From Zhongshania aquatica (lineage in GTDB: Bacteria; Pseudomonadota; Gammaproteobacteria; Pseudomonadales; Spongiibacteraceae): a stretch of DNA of 64,000 bases. The translations under genes and the position numbers were made by a program. A model generated the notes under the pieces. It saw nothing but the letters and a program-made list of their open reading frames with translations. It searched no databases and had not been told where the DNA came from. The first letter of the stretch is position 1. Each line of letters begins with the position of its first letter. The stretch spans positions 1 to 64,000 of the forward strand of contig NZ_JANZNQ010000015.1 in the NCBI RefSeq assembly GCF_027257955.1. The letters run 5' to 3'. This document shows, piece after piece, positions 1-8,164 of the stretch.

Positions 1-127
1 GCTAGACCCGCAGGCTTACCTGAAAGACGTGATGGAGAAACTGCCGACACATCGCGCCTCAAACATTGGTGAGCTACTGCCGCACAATTGGCAGCCTTGA
101 TGTAAGGTGAGTTCGCCGGACGGTTAC
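1..127 (+). mobile_element. Right end of an IS66-family insertion sequence
   Basis: The window opens inside the last codons of an IS66-type transposase, followed by a terminal sequence at about 109-127 that ends in GGTTAC. Read inward from its outer end this begins GTAACCGTCCGG. IS66-family inverted repeats characteristically start with GTAA, so this is taken as the right terminal repeat. The eight bases after it (128-135) would be one copy of the usual 8-bp target duplication, but the left end lies outside the window, so neither the duplication nor the integrity of the element can be checked. It marks the catabolic region's edge as open to mobile DNA. Confidence 0.72.
2..100 (+). CDS. tnpC: IS66-family transposase (TnpC), C-terminal fragment at window edge
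   Basis: A frame open from base 2 encodes 32 residues before TGA at 98-100. They read LDPQAYLKDVMEKLPTHRAS and finish with NIGELLPHNWQP. This is the typical C-terminal tail of IS66-family DDE transposases (the DPQ-YL-D-L--LP-H pattern and the I-ELLP-NW end). Only the tail is visible because the gene begins upstream of the window. Recognition rests on the motif, not a database search. The terminal inverted repeat right after it supports the call. Confidence 0.78.
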   Translation, partial: LDPQAYLKDVMEKLPTHRASNIGELLPHNWQP

Positions 128-254
128 GGCGTAAGCGGGCTCTTCGTCTAAGGGCTGTTAAGGCACGAATTAAGTAAGCTGCTGAGTGGCCGGTATTTGG
201 GAGAGAAACGCGGTAGTAAGGATAAGGAGGTGTGAGTTCATTGTTCTAAATAAA

Positions 255-284
255 ACAAACCCCAGTAAAATTACTGGGGTTTGT
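255..284 (-). terminator. Rho-independent terminator for the 330-677 gene
   Basis: A perfect 14-bp inverted repeat (ACAAACCCCAGTAA / TTACTGGGGTTTGT) is separated by two bases. On the minus strand it is followed by a T-rich run (TTTTATTT). It lies 46 bases past the stop codon of the minus-strand gene, which fits an intrinsic terminator of that gene. Confidence 0.8.
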
Positions 285-329
285 CAGTGTACCGATCCTG
301 AAAGAAAGGCTTTTTCGCACTCTAAAGAC

Positions 330-677
330 TTACATTCCGAGAGGATTGTCCAAGCTTAGGATTTCTAAAGGGTTACCACCGGAGGGTATCAAGCCATTTA
401 GTTGTTCCAGTGGGTTGCCCAATAATAGGCTCGTTAGAGGGTCGGCTTGTGGGGCTAATTCTATAATAAGAGGCGAGAGTGGGCTATCAAACAAGAGGGT
501 TGTGGCAATAGGAAGAGCCTGCCCAACGCCTACAGAGGTCAGTGATGTGACTAAACCGGCAGGCGCAATGTCTCCTATAGACGGTATTGGTAGGCCTAAA
601 AACTGTGCATTTGATAGCGTGGAGTTCAGTGTCAATAAGGCGGCTACTATTAAAGGTTTTGTGGGCATTTTTTTCAT
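330..677 (-). CDS. Small secreted Leu/Pro-rich protein, unknown function
   Basis: The 115-residue product begins with a clear Sec signal peptide: a Lys-rich N-terminus, a hydrophobic core at about 8-20 and a likely cleavage after SNA (about residue 24). The mature part is rich in Leu, Pro, Gly, Ser and Asn and carries NPLEQL, NPLEIL and NPLGM near its end, a loose short repeat. I do not recognise a family. The start of the mature part (GLPIP) and the general composition recall the much larger repeat protein at 28692-30131, but the repeat units differ, so kinship is only a suggestion. The gene stands alone, with its own terminator at 255-284 and an AT-rich upstream region. An ORF on the opposite strand over the same bases has no signal peptide or recognisable feature and was dismissed. 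Confidence 0.6.
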   Translation of the reverse strand: MKKMPTKPLIVAALLTLNSTLSNAQFLGLPIPSIGDIAPAGLVTSLTSVGVGQALPIATTLLFDSPLSPLIIELAPQADPLTSLLLGNPLEQLNGLIPSGGNPLEILSLDNPLGM

Positions 678-929
678 ATATGACTCCGTATCTAAATTAT
701 TACTAGTTATAGCGATTAATCTAATCTAATGGCAATAGTTTGTAAAATTAAACATGCTGATTCTGTGAGCAACGTCTCTTTTTTGTAGCTCAAACGTTAG
801 GTTGGCGACAGTGTATCTCCGGCTAATATTTAAACGAGCTTAGCGCGGTTTTTGTTATAGTGTTTCTGCTTGAAAGCCTGTTGTTGATAGTTATAGTATT
901 TGACTGAGTTTTTAATATTTGCATCGTTG

Positions 930-1817
930 TTATTCGTATTTTGGCTCGTCCCACCAAGGGTAGAAGTCGGGCATGTCAGTTGATACTTTATTCTTGAAAT
1001 CAGGCTGGCGCTTTTCTAGAAAAGACTCAATGCCCTCGGTAGCATCTTTGCTGCGTCCGCGGTGAGCAACCGCTCGGCTATCAATTTGATGAGCTTCCAT
1101 GGGATGTTGCATATCAAGCCCGCGCCAGAGCATTTGTCGTGTAAGGGCGACCGATACAGGTGCGGTATTGTCTGCGATTTCACGGGCAATCTCGTAGGCA
1201 CGGTCGAGTAGTAGTTCCGGTGCGAGTACTTCGCTAATTAATGCGCCGTTGAGCATCTCTTGTACCGAGATTATTCTGCCGCTAAATGACCATTCAAGGG
1301 CTTTTGAAATACCTACAATTCGAGGTAAGAAGAAGCTTGAGGTGGCTTCGGGCACTATTGCTCGGCGAGTAAAAACGAAGCCCGCTTTTGCCTCGGTACT
1401 TGCTATGCGGATATCCATTGGTAGGGTCATGGTAATGCCGACGCCTACAGCTGCTCCGTTGATGGCGGCAATAATGGGCTTTAAACTGCGATAAATTCTT
1501 AAAGAGACTAAGCCGCCAATGTCGCGTATGGCTTCTGCGCTATAGTTGATCGAGCCATCGGCATTAACGACATCACTTTTGCCGCTAATATCACCAAAGG
1601 TTTCCTTCCCCCCAGAGAGATCGGCGCCCGCACAGAAAGCGCGACCAGCTCCAGTAACGATGACGGCTTTTACATCGTCGTCAGCGTCCGTTCTATCGAG
1701 CAGGGCAATGAATTGCTCTGCCATAGCAGGGGTGAAGGCGTTGAGCTTTTCAGGCCGGTTTATGGTGATAAGGGCAATGCCCTTGTCACATTGGTAGTTA
1801 AGTAGAGGTGATTCCAC
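930..1817 (-). CDS. Enoyl-CoA hydratase/isomerase (crotonase family)
   Basis: The 295-residue crotonase-fold protein probably hydrates or isomerises an enoyl-CoA in beta-oxidation. Visible family signatures are GAGRAFCAGADLSG at about 56-69 (first oxyanion-hole strand), INGAAVGVGITM (second oxyanion hole) and VPEATSSFFLPRIVG carrying the conserved catalytic Glu. The usual length is about 260, and the extra residues are an insert near 70-100 and a C-terminal tail. Start: GTG at 1817, preceded by AGGAAG. It is the last gene of the minus-strand operon, 21 bases after the thiolase gene, so it probably acts on the same CoA pathway. The exact substrate is not deducible. Confidence 0.88.
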   Translation of the reverse strand: MESPLLNYQCDKGIALITINRPEKLNAFTPAMAEQFIALLDRTDADDDVKAVIVTGAGRAFCAGADLSGGKETFGDISGKSDVVNADGSINYSAEAIRDIGGLVSLRIYRSLKPIIAAINGAAVGVGITMTLPMDIRIASTEAKAGFVFTRRAIVPEATSSFFLPRIVGISKALEWSFSGRIISVQEMLNGALISEVLAPELLLDRAYEIAREIADNTAPVSVALTRQMLWRGLDMQHPMEAHQIDSRAVAHRGRSKDATEGIESFLEKRQPDFKNKVSTDMPDFYPWWDEPKYE

Positions 1818-1838
1818 GTTCTGCGTCTTCCTAAAAGG

Positions 1839-3005
1839 TTACAGGGAGCTGCTACCGAAAAGTGCGGAACTTACGGTTGGTGCGCCTGGGCCGCCGGCCA
1901 ATAAACATACTTTTGCATTCGGTACTGGGTTTGCCGATTCCCCTCGCAACACTCGCACAGATTCAACGGCCGTTCCGAAGCCGTGGATAAAGCCTTGGGC
2001 GAAGTTGCCGCCAGAGGTGTTTACTGGCAGATTGCCACAGGGTGCAATCAGATTCTCAAACTTGATAACGTCGGTAACATTTTCATAGTTGCAAAAGCCA
2101 TGATCAATCAGAGAGGCGATACCTTGGGCGCTGAAGTTCTCGTATAGCTGAACCACGTCGACATCTTTTGGGCTTAGACCGGTCTGCTGCCACAAGCGCT
2201 TAGCAATCGGCTGAAAGCCAGCAGAAGCGTAATGTATGTCATTTTCCAGAAGGTCGCCCCAGCCTTTTTGAGCACCATTGGCAACACCAAGCAAGTGAAC
2301 TGGAGGTTTGCGCAGATCTTTTGCACGCTCGGCTGACACGAGCAGTATTGCGCCAGCGCCGTCATTTTCACGGGAGCAGTCGAACAAGCGAAAAGGTTCG
2401 CTAATCCAGCGGCCATTGCGATAGGCGTCGAGATCGAGTTCTTTGCCGTAAGACATCGCGTCGGGATTGCGGGAGCCATGGTAGTAGGATGCTTTCACAA
2501 GCTCTTCAGTTACGCTTTGAGGTACGCCGTAATATTCAAACATACGCTGCGCGCGCAGTGCGCAGATTTGCGCGGGGGCGAGTATGCCTGCGCTAATAAT
2601 ATGGTCGTTTAGATGATGGCGCATAACTGCTGCAGACATTCGGCCGCTATTGTCTTGAACCAGGGCGCGAAACACCACTACCGCATCAGCTTGTCCGCTA
2701 CCGATGGCCGCAGCCGCAATGCCGAAGGCCGCGGCAATGCCGCCACCGCCGCCGCCCCAAACTTGTGAATTAAGACGAAGTTCTTTGGTGCCTAAGTCAG
2801 GCATTAGTCGAACTGGTTCATTGTTATCATCGCCGTAGGAAACAAAACCGTCGATATCGGCAGGATTAAATCCGGCATCTTCACAAGCTTCTGTAATGGC
2901 TTTGATTAGCACTCCCTGCTCGGGCATCGGTGCTTGTCCGCGTTTATATTGGCAGAGGCCGACGCCAGCAGCGGCGACACCGCCACAGAATTTTGAAATG
3001 CTCAT
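1839..3005 (-). CDS. SCP-type thiolase / Ltp2-like aldolase subunit
   Basis: This 388-residue thiolase-superfamily protein is of the lipid-transfer (SCP-x/Ltp2) branch. The C-terminal block TSGGNFAQGFIHG and DVVQLYENFSAQG matches that branch, whereas classical thiolases have GHP-type motifs. At the position of the thiolase nucleophile the sequence reads SQVWGGGGGG, with no Cys, as in Ltp2-type retro-aldolases of steroid side-chain degradation. The start chosen is ATG at 3003-3005 (MSISKF), which has an AGGAAAAG ribosome site and overlaps the upstream DUF35 stop in ATGA; a longer frame runs up to 3038. Known Ltp2 enzymes need a DUF35 partner, and the next gene up is exactly that. I infer an aldolase or thiolase step that shortens an acyl-CoA. 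Confidence 0.82.
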   Translation of the reverse strand: MSISKFCGGVAAAGVGLCQYKRGQAPMPEQGVLIKAITEACEDAGFNPADIDGFVSYGDDNNEPVRLMPDLGTKELRLNSQVWGGGGGGIAAAFGIAAAAIGSGQADAVVVFRALVQDNSGRMSAAVMRHHLNDHIISAGILAPAQICALRAQRMFEYYGVPQSVTEELVKASYYHGSRNPDAMSYGKELDLDAYRNGRWISEPFRLFDCSRENDGAGAILLVSAERAKDLRKPPVHLLGVANGAQKGWGDLLENDIHYASAGFQPIAKRLWQQTGLSPKDVDVVQLYENFSAQGIASLIDHGFCNYENVTDVIKFENLIAPCGNLPVNTSGGNFAQGFIHGFGTAVESVRVLRGESANPVPNAKVCLLAGGPGAPTVSSALFGSSSL

Positions 3006-3418
3006 GAGCTCTTTTCCTGGGCTGTGGTGCGGGTCCATCGCAGTGCGGGGATTTTTTCATTGTCGAAGGTGCAGAATTCGATGTGGCCTTCGACTGGGTC
3101 GCCGATGTGAACCTCTGCGTCGCCCTGATTGAGTGTGCCTAATAGTCGTGTCTTTGCGGCGTTGTTCAGCTCCACAACAACAGAGACAAAAGGCGCTACA
3201 TATTCCTTTGGGACGCCGAAGTCGTACCAGCAACGCGTCCAGCTGTAGATTTTTCCCTTGGTCTCAATCTCGGTCCAAGTGTGATCCCAGCTACCGCAAT
3301 CACCACAGCGGTAAACAGCGGGCCAGTTCCATTTGCTGCACTTAGCGCATTGTTGTAATCGAACCTTACCCTCTAAGAGGGAGTCCCAGTAAGGTTTGTC
3401 GGCACCGAGACCTTTCAT
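3002..3418 (-). CDS. DUF35 OB-fold / zinc-ribbon protein, partner of the thiolase
   Basis: The 138-residue protein has a rubredoxin-like zinc ribbon near the N-terminus (CAKC at about 24-27 and CGDC at about 38-41) followed by an OB-fold of the DUF35 (ChsH2/Ltp2-partner) family. Such proteins form a complex with SCP-type thiolases or with small MaoC-like hydratases and help bind acyl-CoA. Its stop codon overlaps the thiolase start by four bases (ATGA), which indicates translational coupling and 1:1 expression. Start ATG at 3418, preceded by AAAAGG. The pairing is the main reason to read the two as one enzyme. Confidence 0.85.
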   Translation of the reverse strand: MKGLGADKPYWDSLLEGKVRLQQCAKCSKWNWPAVYRCGDCGSWDHTWTEIETKGKIYSWTRCWYDFGVPKEYVAPFVSVVVELNNAAKTRLLGTLNQGDAEVHIGDPVEGHIEFCTFDNEKIPALRWTRTTAQEKSS

Positions 3419-3515
3419 TGTTTTAGACCTTTTTTGTTTTTTATTTGGCTGCCGTCGTGATGCGGTAATTTGCTGAGTTAGGCAGCCATTATGAACTAGG
3501 GAACCAGGCTCGATG

Positions 3516-4733
3516 TTAGACTGTTTCGAAGTTCAATGGTAAATGGGTGAGTGCAAGGGAAAATCCCATGCGGAAGCCAAGCTCAGTACCGGGCACCACT
3601 TCGTATTTACGTACACGCTTAAACCATTCTTCTACTAGAATGCGAATCTCCGAGCGGGCTAAAAAGCTGCCAATGCACATATGTGGGCCGGAGGAAAAGG
3701 TAAGGGTGTTACTGTCTTCCTTGGCGCGATCAATATCGAAGATGTGGGCGTTTTTGTTTTTACGGTCATCCCGGCCTGAAATGGGCAGGAGGCATAGCAC
3801 CATGTCGTCTTTTTTGAAGTTAATACCAAATACATTGCTATCTTTAGCAACAATACGTGGATTGCTGATGACGCCGAACATACGGATAGCTTCATCTGTA
3901 AACTTGCTGATATCGGCGGAGTTTTCGCTGAGTCTTTTTTGTAATTCTGGCATATTTGAAAGGTGACGGAAGGCGTAACCGGTAACGTTAGCGACCGTGT
4001 CCATGCCGCCTAGGAAGAGTAAAAAGCACATGTTTTGCATCTCCCCCAAGCTGATAGGTTCACCTTTCACCTTGATATTTAAGATGTGGCTCATTAGATC
4101 GTCGCTGGGGTTTGCTTTTTTCTCTTCGAGAATTTCAGTCATGGTCATAATGATTTGACCACTGAGCTGGTGGATTTTTTCTTGATCGTTTGTGCTAAAA
4201 AAGGCTTCAGACAAATTGCGGAATTCCCACAGTCTATCCATGGGCATACCCATGAGTTCCATGAAAATGCTTACGGGATACACCGATGCAACTTCACGGA
4301 CGAAATCGACTCCATCACCTTTAGCCAGTGCATCGTCGATAATCGTGGCAGCCCAGTGGCGAACCTTTTCTTCCAAAATCTTAATTGATTTAGGTGAAAA
4401 GGCGGGCATTAATGCTTGGCGATACGGTATATTATTTGGCGGATCAACGTTCAGGGGTATGAAGAACGGCGGATTTTCTATACGTGGAATCTGCATTTCT
4501 TTTGCCGAAAAAACCTCGTAGTCTTCAACCACTTTTTTTATTTCGTCAAAACGGCTAACCACCCAGTGTCCGCCATTCTTGGGTGTGTAAAAAATTGGCG
4601 GTGCGTCGTTTTGAATGCTTTGTAAGCTGCTATGTACGTCGCTAGTTACTCTAGGGTCACCGTGGTAATCATAGCTAAATACTATGTCTTGAGGCACATG
4701 TTCGGGAATATGGTCTGCAATTGGGGTTGTCAT
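3516..4733 (-). CDS. Cytochrome P450, P450cam (CYP101)-like
   Basis: This soluble 405-residue class I bacterial P450 has all core motifs: the I-helix GGMDTVAN at about 241-248 with the oxygen-activating Asp-Thr pair, ExxR at about 281-284 (EAIR), and the haem loop FSSGPHMCIG with the thiolate Cys at about 353. Segments such as the N-terminal HVPQDIVFSYDY, NGGHWVVSRFDE and YPVSIFMELMGMP resemble P450cam and linalool P450s, which hydroxylate monoterpenes. Start ATG at 4733 follows AAAGGATCG. It lies between the ferredoxin gene and the DUF35/thiolase pair, so it probably performs the initial hydroxylation of a terpenoid or other lipophilic substrate. Substrate identity is inference. Confidence 0.93.
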   Translation of the reverse strand: MTTPIADHIPEHVPQDIVFSYDYHGDPRVTSDVHSSLQSIQNDAPPIFYTPKNGGHWVVSRFDEIKKVVEDYEVFSAKEMQIPRIENPPFFIPLNVDPPNNIPYRQALMPAFSPKSIKILEEKVRHWAATIIDDALAKGDGVDFVREVASVYPVSIFMELMGMPMDRLWEFRNLSEAFFSTNDQEKIHQLSGQIIMTMTEILEEKKANPSDDLMSHILNIKVKGEPISLGEMQNMCFLLFLGGMDTVANVTGYAFRHLSNMPELQKRLSENSADISKFTDEAIRMFGVISNPRIVAKDSNVFGINFKKDDMVLCLLPISGRDDRKNKNAHIFDIDRAKEDSNTLTFSSGPHMCIGSFLARSEIRILVEEWFKRVRKYEVVPGTELGFRMGFSLALTHLPLNFETV

Positions 4734-4836
4734 GGTGCGATCCTTTCCAGTCTTATTTGGGTCATGTTCTGTTATTGATAAGCGCGGCGATGTGTACCGA
4801 AATATATCTATTGATGTTAGATAAGTAAAGTTATTA

Positions 4837-5160
4837 TCAACGTTGCTGCGCAGGAAGTTGTAGTACTATTCCATCTATTGCCTCAGACACTTCAAGTTGG
4901 CAGCAAAGCCTACCGTTATCTTGAGGCTCTGGTACGAATTCCAATAGGCAGATTTCCATCTCGCTTTGCTCGGGAAGTTTTGCAAACCATTCAGAGGAGA
5001 CAAAAGCGTGACAAGTACCGCATACCATTGAGCCGCCGCAGTCGGCAACAATACCGTCGATATTGTTGGCGACAGCAGCCTCCATCACCGATCCTCCCGC
5101 CTTAACGTCCAGCTCTGTGCGGTCTGAGCCATCATGAGATACAAAAACAATTTTCACCAT
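4837..5160 (-). CDS. [2Fe-2S] ferredoxin, putidaredoxin type
   Basis: The 107-residue adrenodoxin/putidaredoxin-type ferredoxin should pass electrons to the P450 encoded next in the operon. Cluster ligands are visible as C41-x5-C47-x2-C50 (CGGSMVCGTC) and a Cys at 86 or 87 in RLCCQ, the same layout as putidaredoxin. The C-terminus is PAQQR, so the terminal Trp that putidaredoxin uses with P450cam is absent. It is the first gene of the minus-strand operon. A dedicated ferredoxin reductase is not present in the window and must come from elsewhere. Confidence 0.93.
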   Translation of the reverse strand: MVKIVFVSHDGSDRTELDVKAGGSVMEAAVANNIDGIVADCGGSMVCGTCHAFVSSEWFAKLPEQSEMEICLLEFVPEPQDNGRLCCQLEVSEAIDGIVLQLPAQQR

Positions 5161-5352
5161 ACGTTACTGCCTTCTTTTGCGCATGTTTGCTGCTTGACGT
5201 CGACCTTAAAACTAAATACATTAGATTAAATAATGCGGCCTTTGTCAACTGATGACGTAGTTTGTAAAAACGACGTTGTATAAAAATTACGCCGTAAAAT
5301 AGACTGCAATTCACTCTTTGTTGGGTTGTGGGAAACGACTTGGATACTCTTT
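5161..5352. promoter_or_regulatory. Divergent promoter region of the P450 and GMC operons
   Basis: About 190 AT-rich bases separate the two divergent catabolic operons. They contain the inverted repeat CATTA-N7-TAATG at 5219-5235. The string ACATTAGATTAA at 5218-5229 has close relatives before the TonB receptor (13904-13914) and, inverted, before the aldehyde dehydrogenase at 18197-18208. This could be a shared operator, for example of a TetR regulator. It is an eye-found motif without a statistical test. Confidence 0.4.
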
Positions 5353-6957
5353 ATGACTCATTTTGATTATGTGATTGTCGGCGCTGGCTCAGCTGGCTGT
5401 GTTTTAGCGCATCGATTGTCTGAAGATGCTTCTATTTCAGTGGCTCTACTTGAGGCTGGGGGCGAAGATCGGCATCCGCTTTTGCATATGCCTAAAGGGG
5501 TTGGCAAGTTAATAACAGATCCGAGGTACACATGGAGTTACCTCTCGGAGCCTGAGCAAGGTACAGCGTATGCGTCGGAAAATTGGACTCGTGGCCGGGT
5601 AATGGGCGGCTCCAGTTCAATGAATGGTCTGATGTATGTGCGCGGACAACCCGCTGATTTTAATGAGATAGCGCAGCAAAGTAGCGATGACTGGAGCTGG
5701 ACGCATATAGGTGCAGCGTATGCAGCAATGGAATCTCATGAGTTGGGCGACGGTGATGCGCGAGGATCAAAGGGTGCGTTGAAAATCAGTATGGCGGATC
5801 GCCGGACTGAACTCACCGACGCGATGGTTGCCGCTGGCGTAAGTATGGGTCTGCATGAAAGTGACGATATTAACGCGCCCACCGATTCAGCTGTCGTTGG
5901 TTATGCCGCTCGTACAATATGGGGTGGTCGACGCCAGAGTGCGTCTAAGGCATTTATTCACCCGATTCGTCAAAGGCCTAATCTTCATATTTTCACCGAC
6001 ATTCTGGTAGATAGAGTCGAGTTCGACAATGGCCGCGCGGTAAGTGTGCTTGCTAAAAAAGCAGGAGCATCTGAAGAGCAGCGCTTTCATGCAAAGCGTG
6101 AAATTATCATAGCTGGCGGTACCATGGCGTCACCGGGAATTTTACAGCGATCTGGGATTGGTTCAGCGGCATTGTTGGCAAAGTTAAATATTCCTTTGGT
6201 GGCGGATCGCCCTGCGGTGGGTGAAAATTTGATAGAACATCGCGGGATTCTGGTCCAGTGGAGGCTTAAAAAGCCGCTGTCGGAAAACCGAGACTACGTG
6301 GGCTTGCGGCTACTAAAAAATGTCTTCCAGTATTTTTTACGTAAAACGGGGCCAATGTCTTCAGCGACTTATGAGGTTGGCGCGTGGTTTAAATCGAGCG
6401 ATGCTGTTGCCCGTCCCGATATTCAGTTTTTAGTCGCGCCGTTTAGTTTTGATTTGAGTAAGCCTGGCAGGGAGCATTTGGAAAAGTTCCCGGGTATGGG
6501 GATTGTGGCCTATCCACTGCGACCGACCTCCAAAGGCAGTATTCATATTGATAGCTGCGATCCCGCAGTAATGCCGAAATTACGCCCCAACTACCACTCG
6601 ACTGAAGACGATTGCAAATTGATGGTGCGAACCGTAGAGCTGGCGCGGGAGTACGCGTCTCAGCCAGCGCTAGCGGAAATGATACAGGTCGAAAGCTATC
6701 CCGGACCCGATTGTAGCAGTGATGCAGACATACTACTGGCGTACGATAAACAGGGGAGCTGCGGCTATCACGCTGTGGGCAGTTGCCGTATGGGTAAAGA
6801 CGAAGATTCTGTGGTCGATCCGGAGCTTAAGGTGCGGGGTGTTCAGGGGCTACGTGTGGTTGACGCGTCGATCTTTCCACAAATCCCTTCAGGAAATACT
6901 AACGGTCCAGTGATGGCGATGGCTTGGCGTGCCGCTGATTTAATTTTGCGTGGCTAA
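5353..6957 (+). CDS. GMC-family FAD alcohol dehydrogenase (AlkJ/choline dehydrogenase-like)
   Basis: The 534-residue glucose-methanol-choline oxidoreductase shows an N-terminal ADP-binding motif (VIVGAGSAGCVLAHRLS), the second GMC signature (GRVMGGSSSMNGLMYVRG) and the C-terminal catalytic region with HAVGSCRMG and SGNTNGP. Family members such as AlkJ oxidise primary alcohols to aldehydes and feed electrons to the membrane quinone pool. ATG at 5353 is preferred because the FAD motif begins a few residues later; an in-frame TTG at 5326 would add nine residues. As the first gene of the plus operon facing the P450, it most likely oxidises the hydroxylated product. Confidence 0.9.
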   Translation: MTHFDYVIVGAGSAGCVLAHRLSEDASISVALLEAGGEDRHPLLHMPKGVGKLITDPRYTWSYLSEPEQGTAYASENWTRGRVMGGSSSMNGLMYVRGQPADFNEIAQQSSDDWSWTHIGAAYAAMESHELGDGDARGSKGALKISMADRRTELTDAMVAAGVSMGLHESDDINAPTDSAVVGYAARTIWGGRRQSASKAFIHPIRQRPNLHIFTDILVDRVEFDNGRAVSVLAKKAGASEEQRFHAKREIIIAGGTMASPGILQRSGIGSAALLAKLNIPLVADRPAVGENLIEHRGILVQWRLKKPLSENRDYVGLRLLKNVFQYFLRKTGPMSSATYEVGAWFKSSDAVARPDIQFLVAPFSFDLSKPGREHLEKFPGMGIVAYPLRPTSKGSIHIDSCDPAVMPKLRPNYHSTEDDCKLMVRTVELAREYASQPALAEMIQVESYPGPDCSSDADILLAYDKQGSCGYHAVGSCRMGKDEDSVVDPELKVRGVQGLRVVDASIFPQIPSGNTNGPVMAMAWRAADLILRG

Positions 6958-6997
6958 GTTCTGTTGCCATATGGTTAGATAATTTAAGAGAAACGCT

Positions 6998-8164
6998 ATG
7001 GATTTTAGTTTTAGTGAAGAGCAGCAGCAGTTACGTAATAGTCTGAGTCGGTTTTTAAAGGAGCATTACGACTTTGAGATTCGCCGTAAGGTCGCTGTGA
7101 GTGATAGCGGCTGGCGTCGTGAAATATGGCGGGCGCTGGCCAGCGAGCTCGGTATTCTTGGTTTGAACTTGCCAGAAAAAAGCGGTGGTCTGGGCGCAGA
7201 TGCTATTACCACGATGGTGGTGATGGAGGAGTTTGGTCGGGCGTTGGTAGTTGAACCGTATCTTGATTCAGCCTTAATTGCGGGGCAGCTATTATCGACT
7301 ACCGGCGGTGCCATGGCTGGGGATTTAGTGAGTGAATTGATATCAGGGGATGCGTTGCCGGTACTAGCTTGGAGTGAGGCAGCTACCCGGTATGACTTTG
7401 CGCAAATATCAATGAGTGCCAAGAAAGTCGGCGAATATTGGCAATTAGATGGTCGTAAAACCGTGGTAAATGCCGCGCCGTGGGCAAGCCATTTTTTAGT
7501 CTGTGCTAGAACGACTGGCAAGTGTGGCGATAGTGAAGGACTCTCTTTGTTTATTGTGGATAGTAAGGCCAAGGGTGTAACTATATCGGCTTACCCCACC
7601 ATCGATGGTCGTCGTGCCGGAGATGTCGAATATAATAAGGTGATGGTTTCCGCCGACGCCGTGCTGGGCGAGCTTGATACGGCTCACGAACTACTAAGCA
7701 CAATGCGCCCTGTTGCAATCGCGGCGCTATGTGCGGAGGCTGTCGGCGTGATGGAACGTCTCCATCTCGATACAGTTGAATTTAGTAAGCAGCGCCGTCA
7801 ATTCGGACAGCCAATAAGCCAGTTTCAGGTTCTGCAACATCGAATGGTTGATATGTATATGCAGCTTGAGATGGCGAGGTCGGCGTCCTATTTGGCCAGT
7901 TTAAAGTTAACCGGCAGTGCACACGAGCGCCAGCTCGCTGCGTCAACGGCGAAAGTGACGATTGCTGAGGCCTGTCGCTATATCGGGCAAAATGCCGTGC
8001 AGCTTCATGGCGGCATGGGCATGACAGATGACTTACCGATTAGTCATTACTTCAAACGTGCCACCGCGATTGAATACGAACAAGGTAGTTTAGATTACCA
8101 CCTGAACCGTTATTCATTGCTTCGTAGATCGACAGGTCCCCAAAAGGGTGGGAATGGAATATGA
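6998..8164 (+). CDS. Acyl-CoA dehydrogenase (PimD/small-subunit type)
   Basis: The 388-residue FAD acyl-CoA dehydrogenase has the N-terminal helical domain from MDFSFSEEQQQLR, a middle beta-domain and the C-terminal FAD-contact block QLHGGMGMTDDLPISHYFKR. In form it resembles the small subunits of heteromeric dehydrogenases (pimeloyl-CoA and FadE-type) used for bulky or cyclic acyl-CoAs. The canonical Glu base region is divergent (AIEYEQGSLDYHL). It is possible that it pairs with another dehydrogenase of this cluster, such as the PimC-like genes at 15368-16591 or 20829-22013. Its last bases overlap the next start (ATGA). Confidence 0.88.
   Translation: MDFSFSEEQQQLRNSLSRFLKEHYDFEIRRKVAVSDSGWRREIWRALASELGILGLNLPEKSGGLGADAITTMVVMEEFGRALVVEPYLDSALIAGQLLSTTGGAMAGDLVSELISGDALPVLAWSEAATRYDFAQISMSAKKVGEYWQLDGRKTVVNAAPWASHFLVCARTTGKCGDSEGLSLFIVDSKAKGVTISAYPTIDGRRAGDVEYNKVMVSADAVLGELDTAHELLSTMRPVAIAALCAEAVGVMERLHLDTVEFSKQRRQFGQPISQFQVLQHRMVDMYMQLEMARSASYLASLKLTGSAHERQLAASTAKVTIAEACRYIGQNAVQLHGGMGMTDDLPISHYFKRATAIEYEQGSLDYHLNRYSLLRRSTGPQKGGNGI

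Noticed and set aside
131-150. GTAAGCGGGCTCTTCGTC as a second IS66 left end
   Set aside because: Only the first bases resemble the terminal repeat, and no transposase frame follows.
200-254. Ribosome-site-like AAGGAGGTGTGAG as a gene start
   Set aside because: The frame that follows closes after a few codons.
346-729. 127-codon plus-strand ORF over the small secreted gene
   Set aside because: It has no recognisable motif, signal or ribosome site, and the opposite frame has a signal peptide and a matching terminator.
5326-5352. TTG start for the GMC oxidoreductase
   Set aside because: The ATG at 5353 sits just before the FAD-binding motif, as in the family, and the added nine residues have no counterpart.
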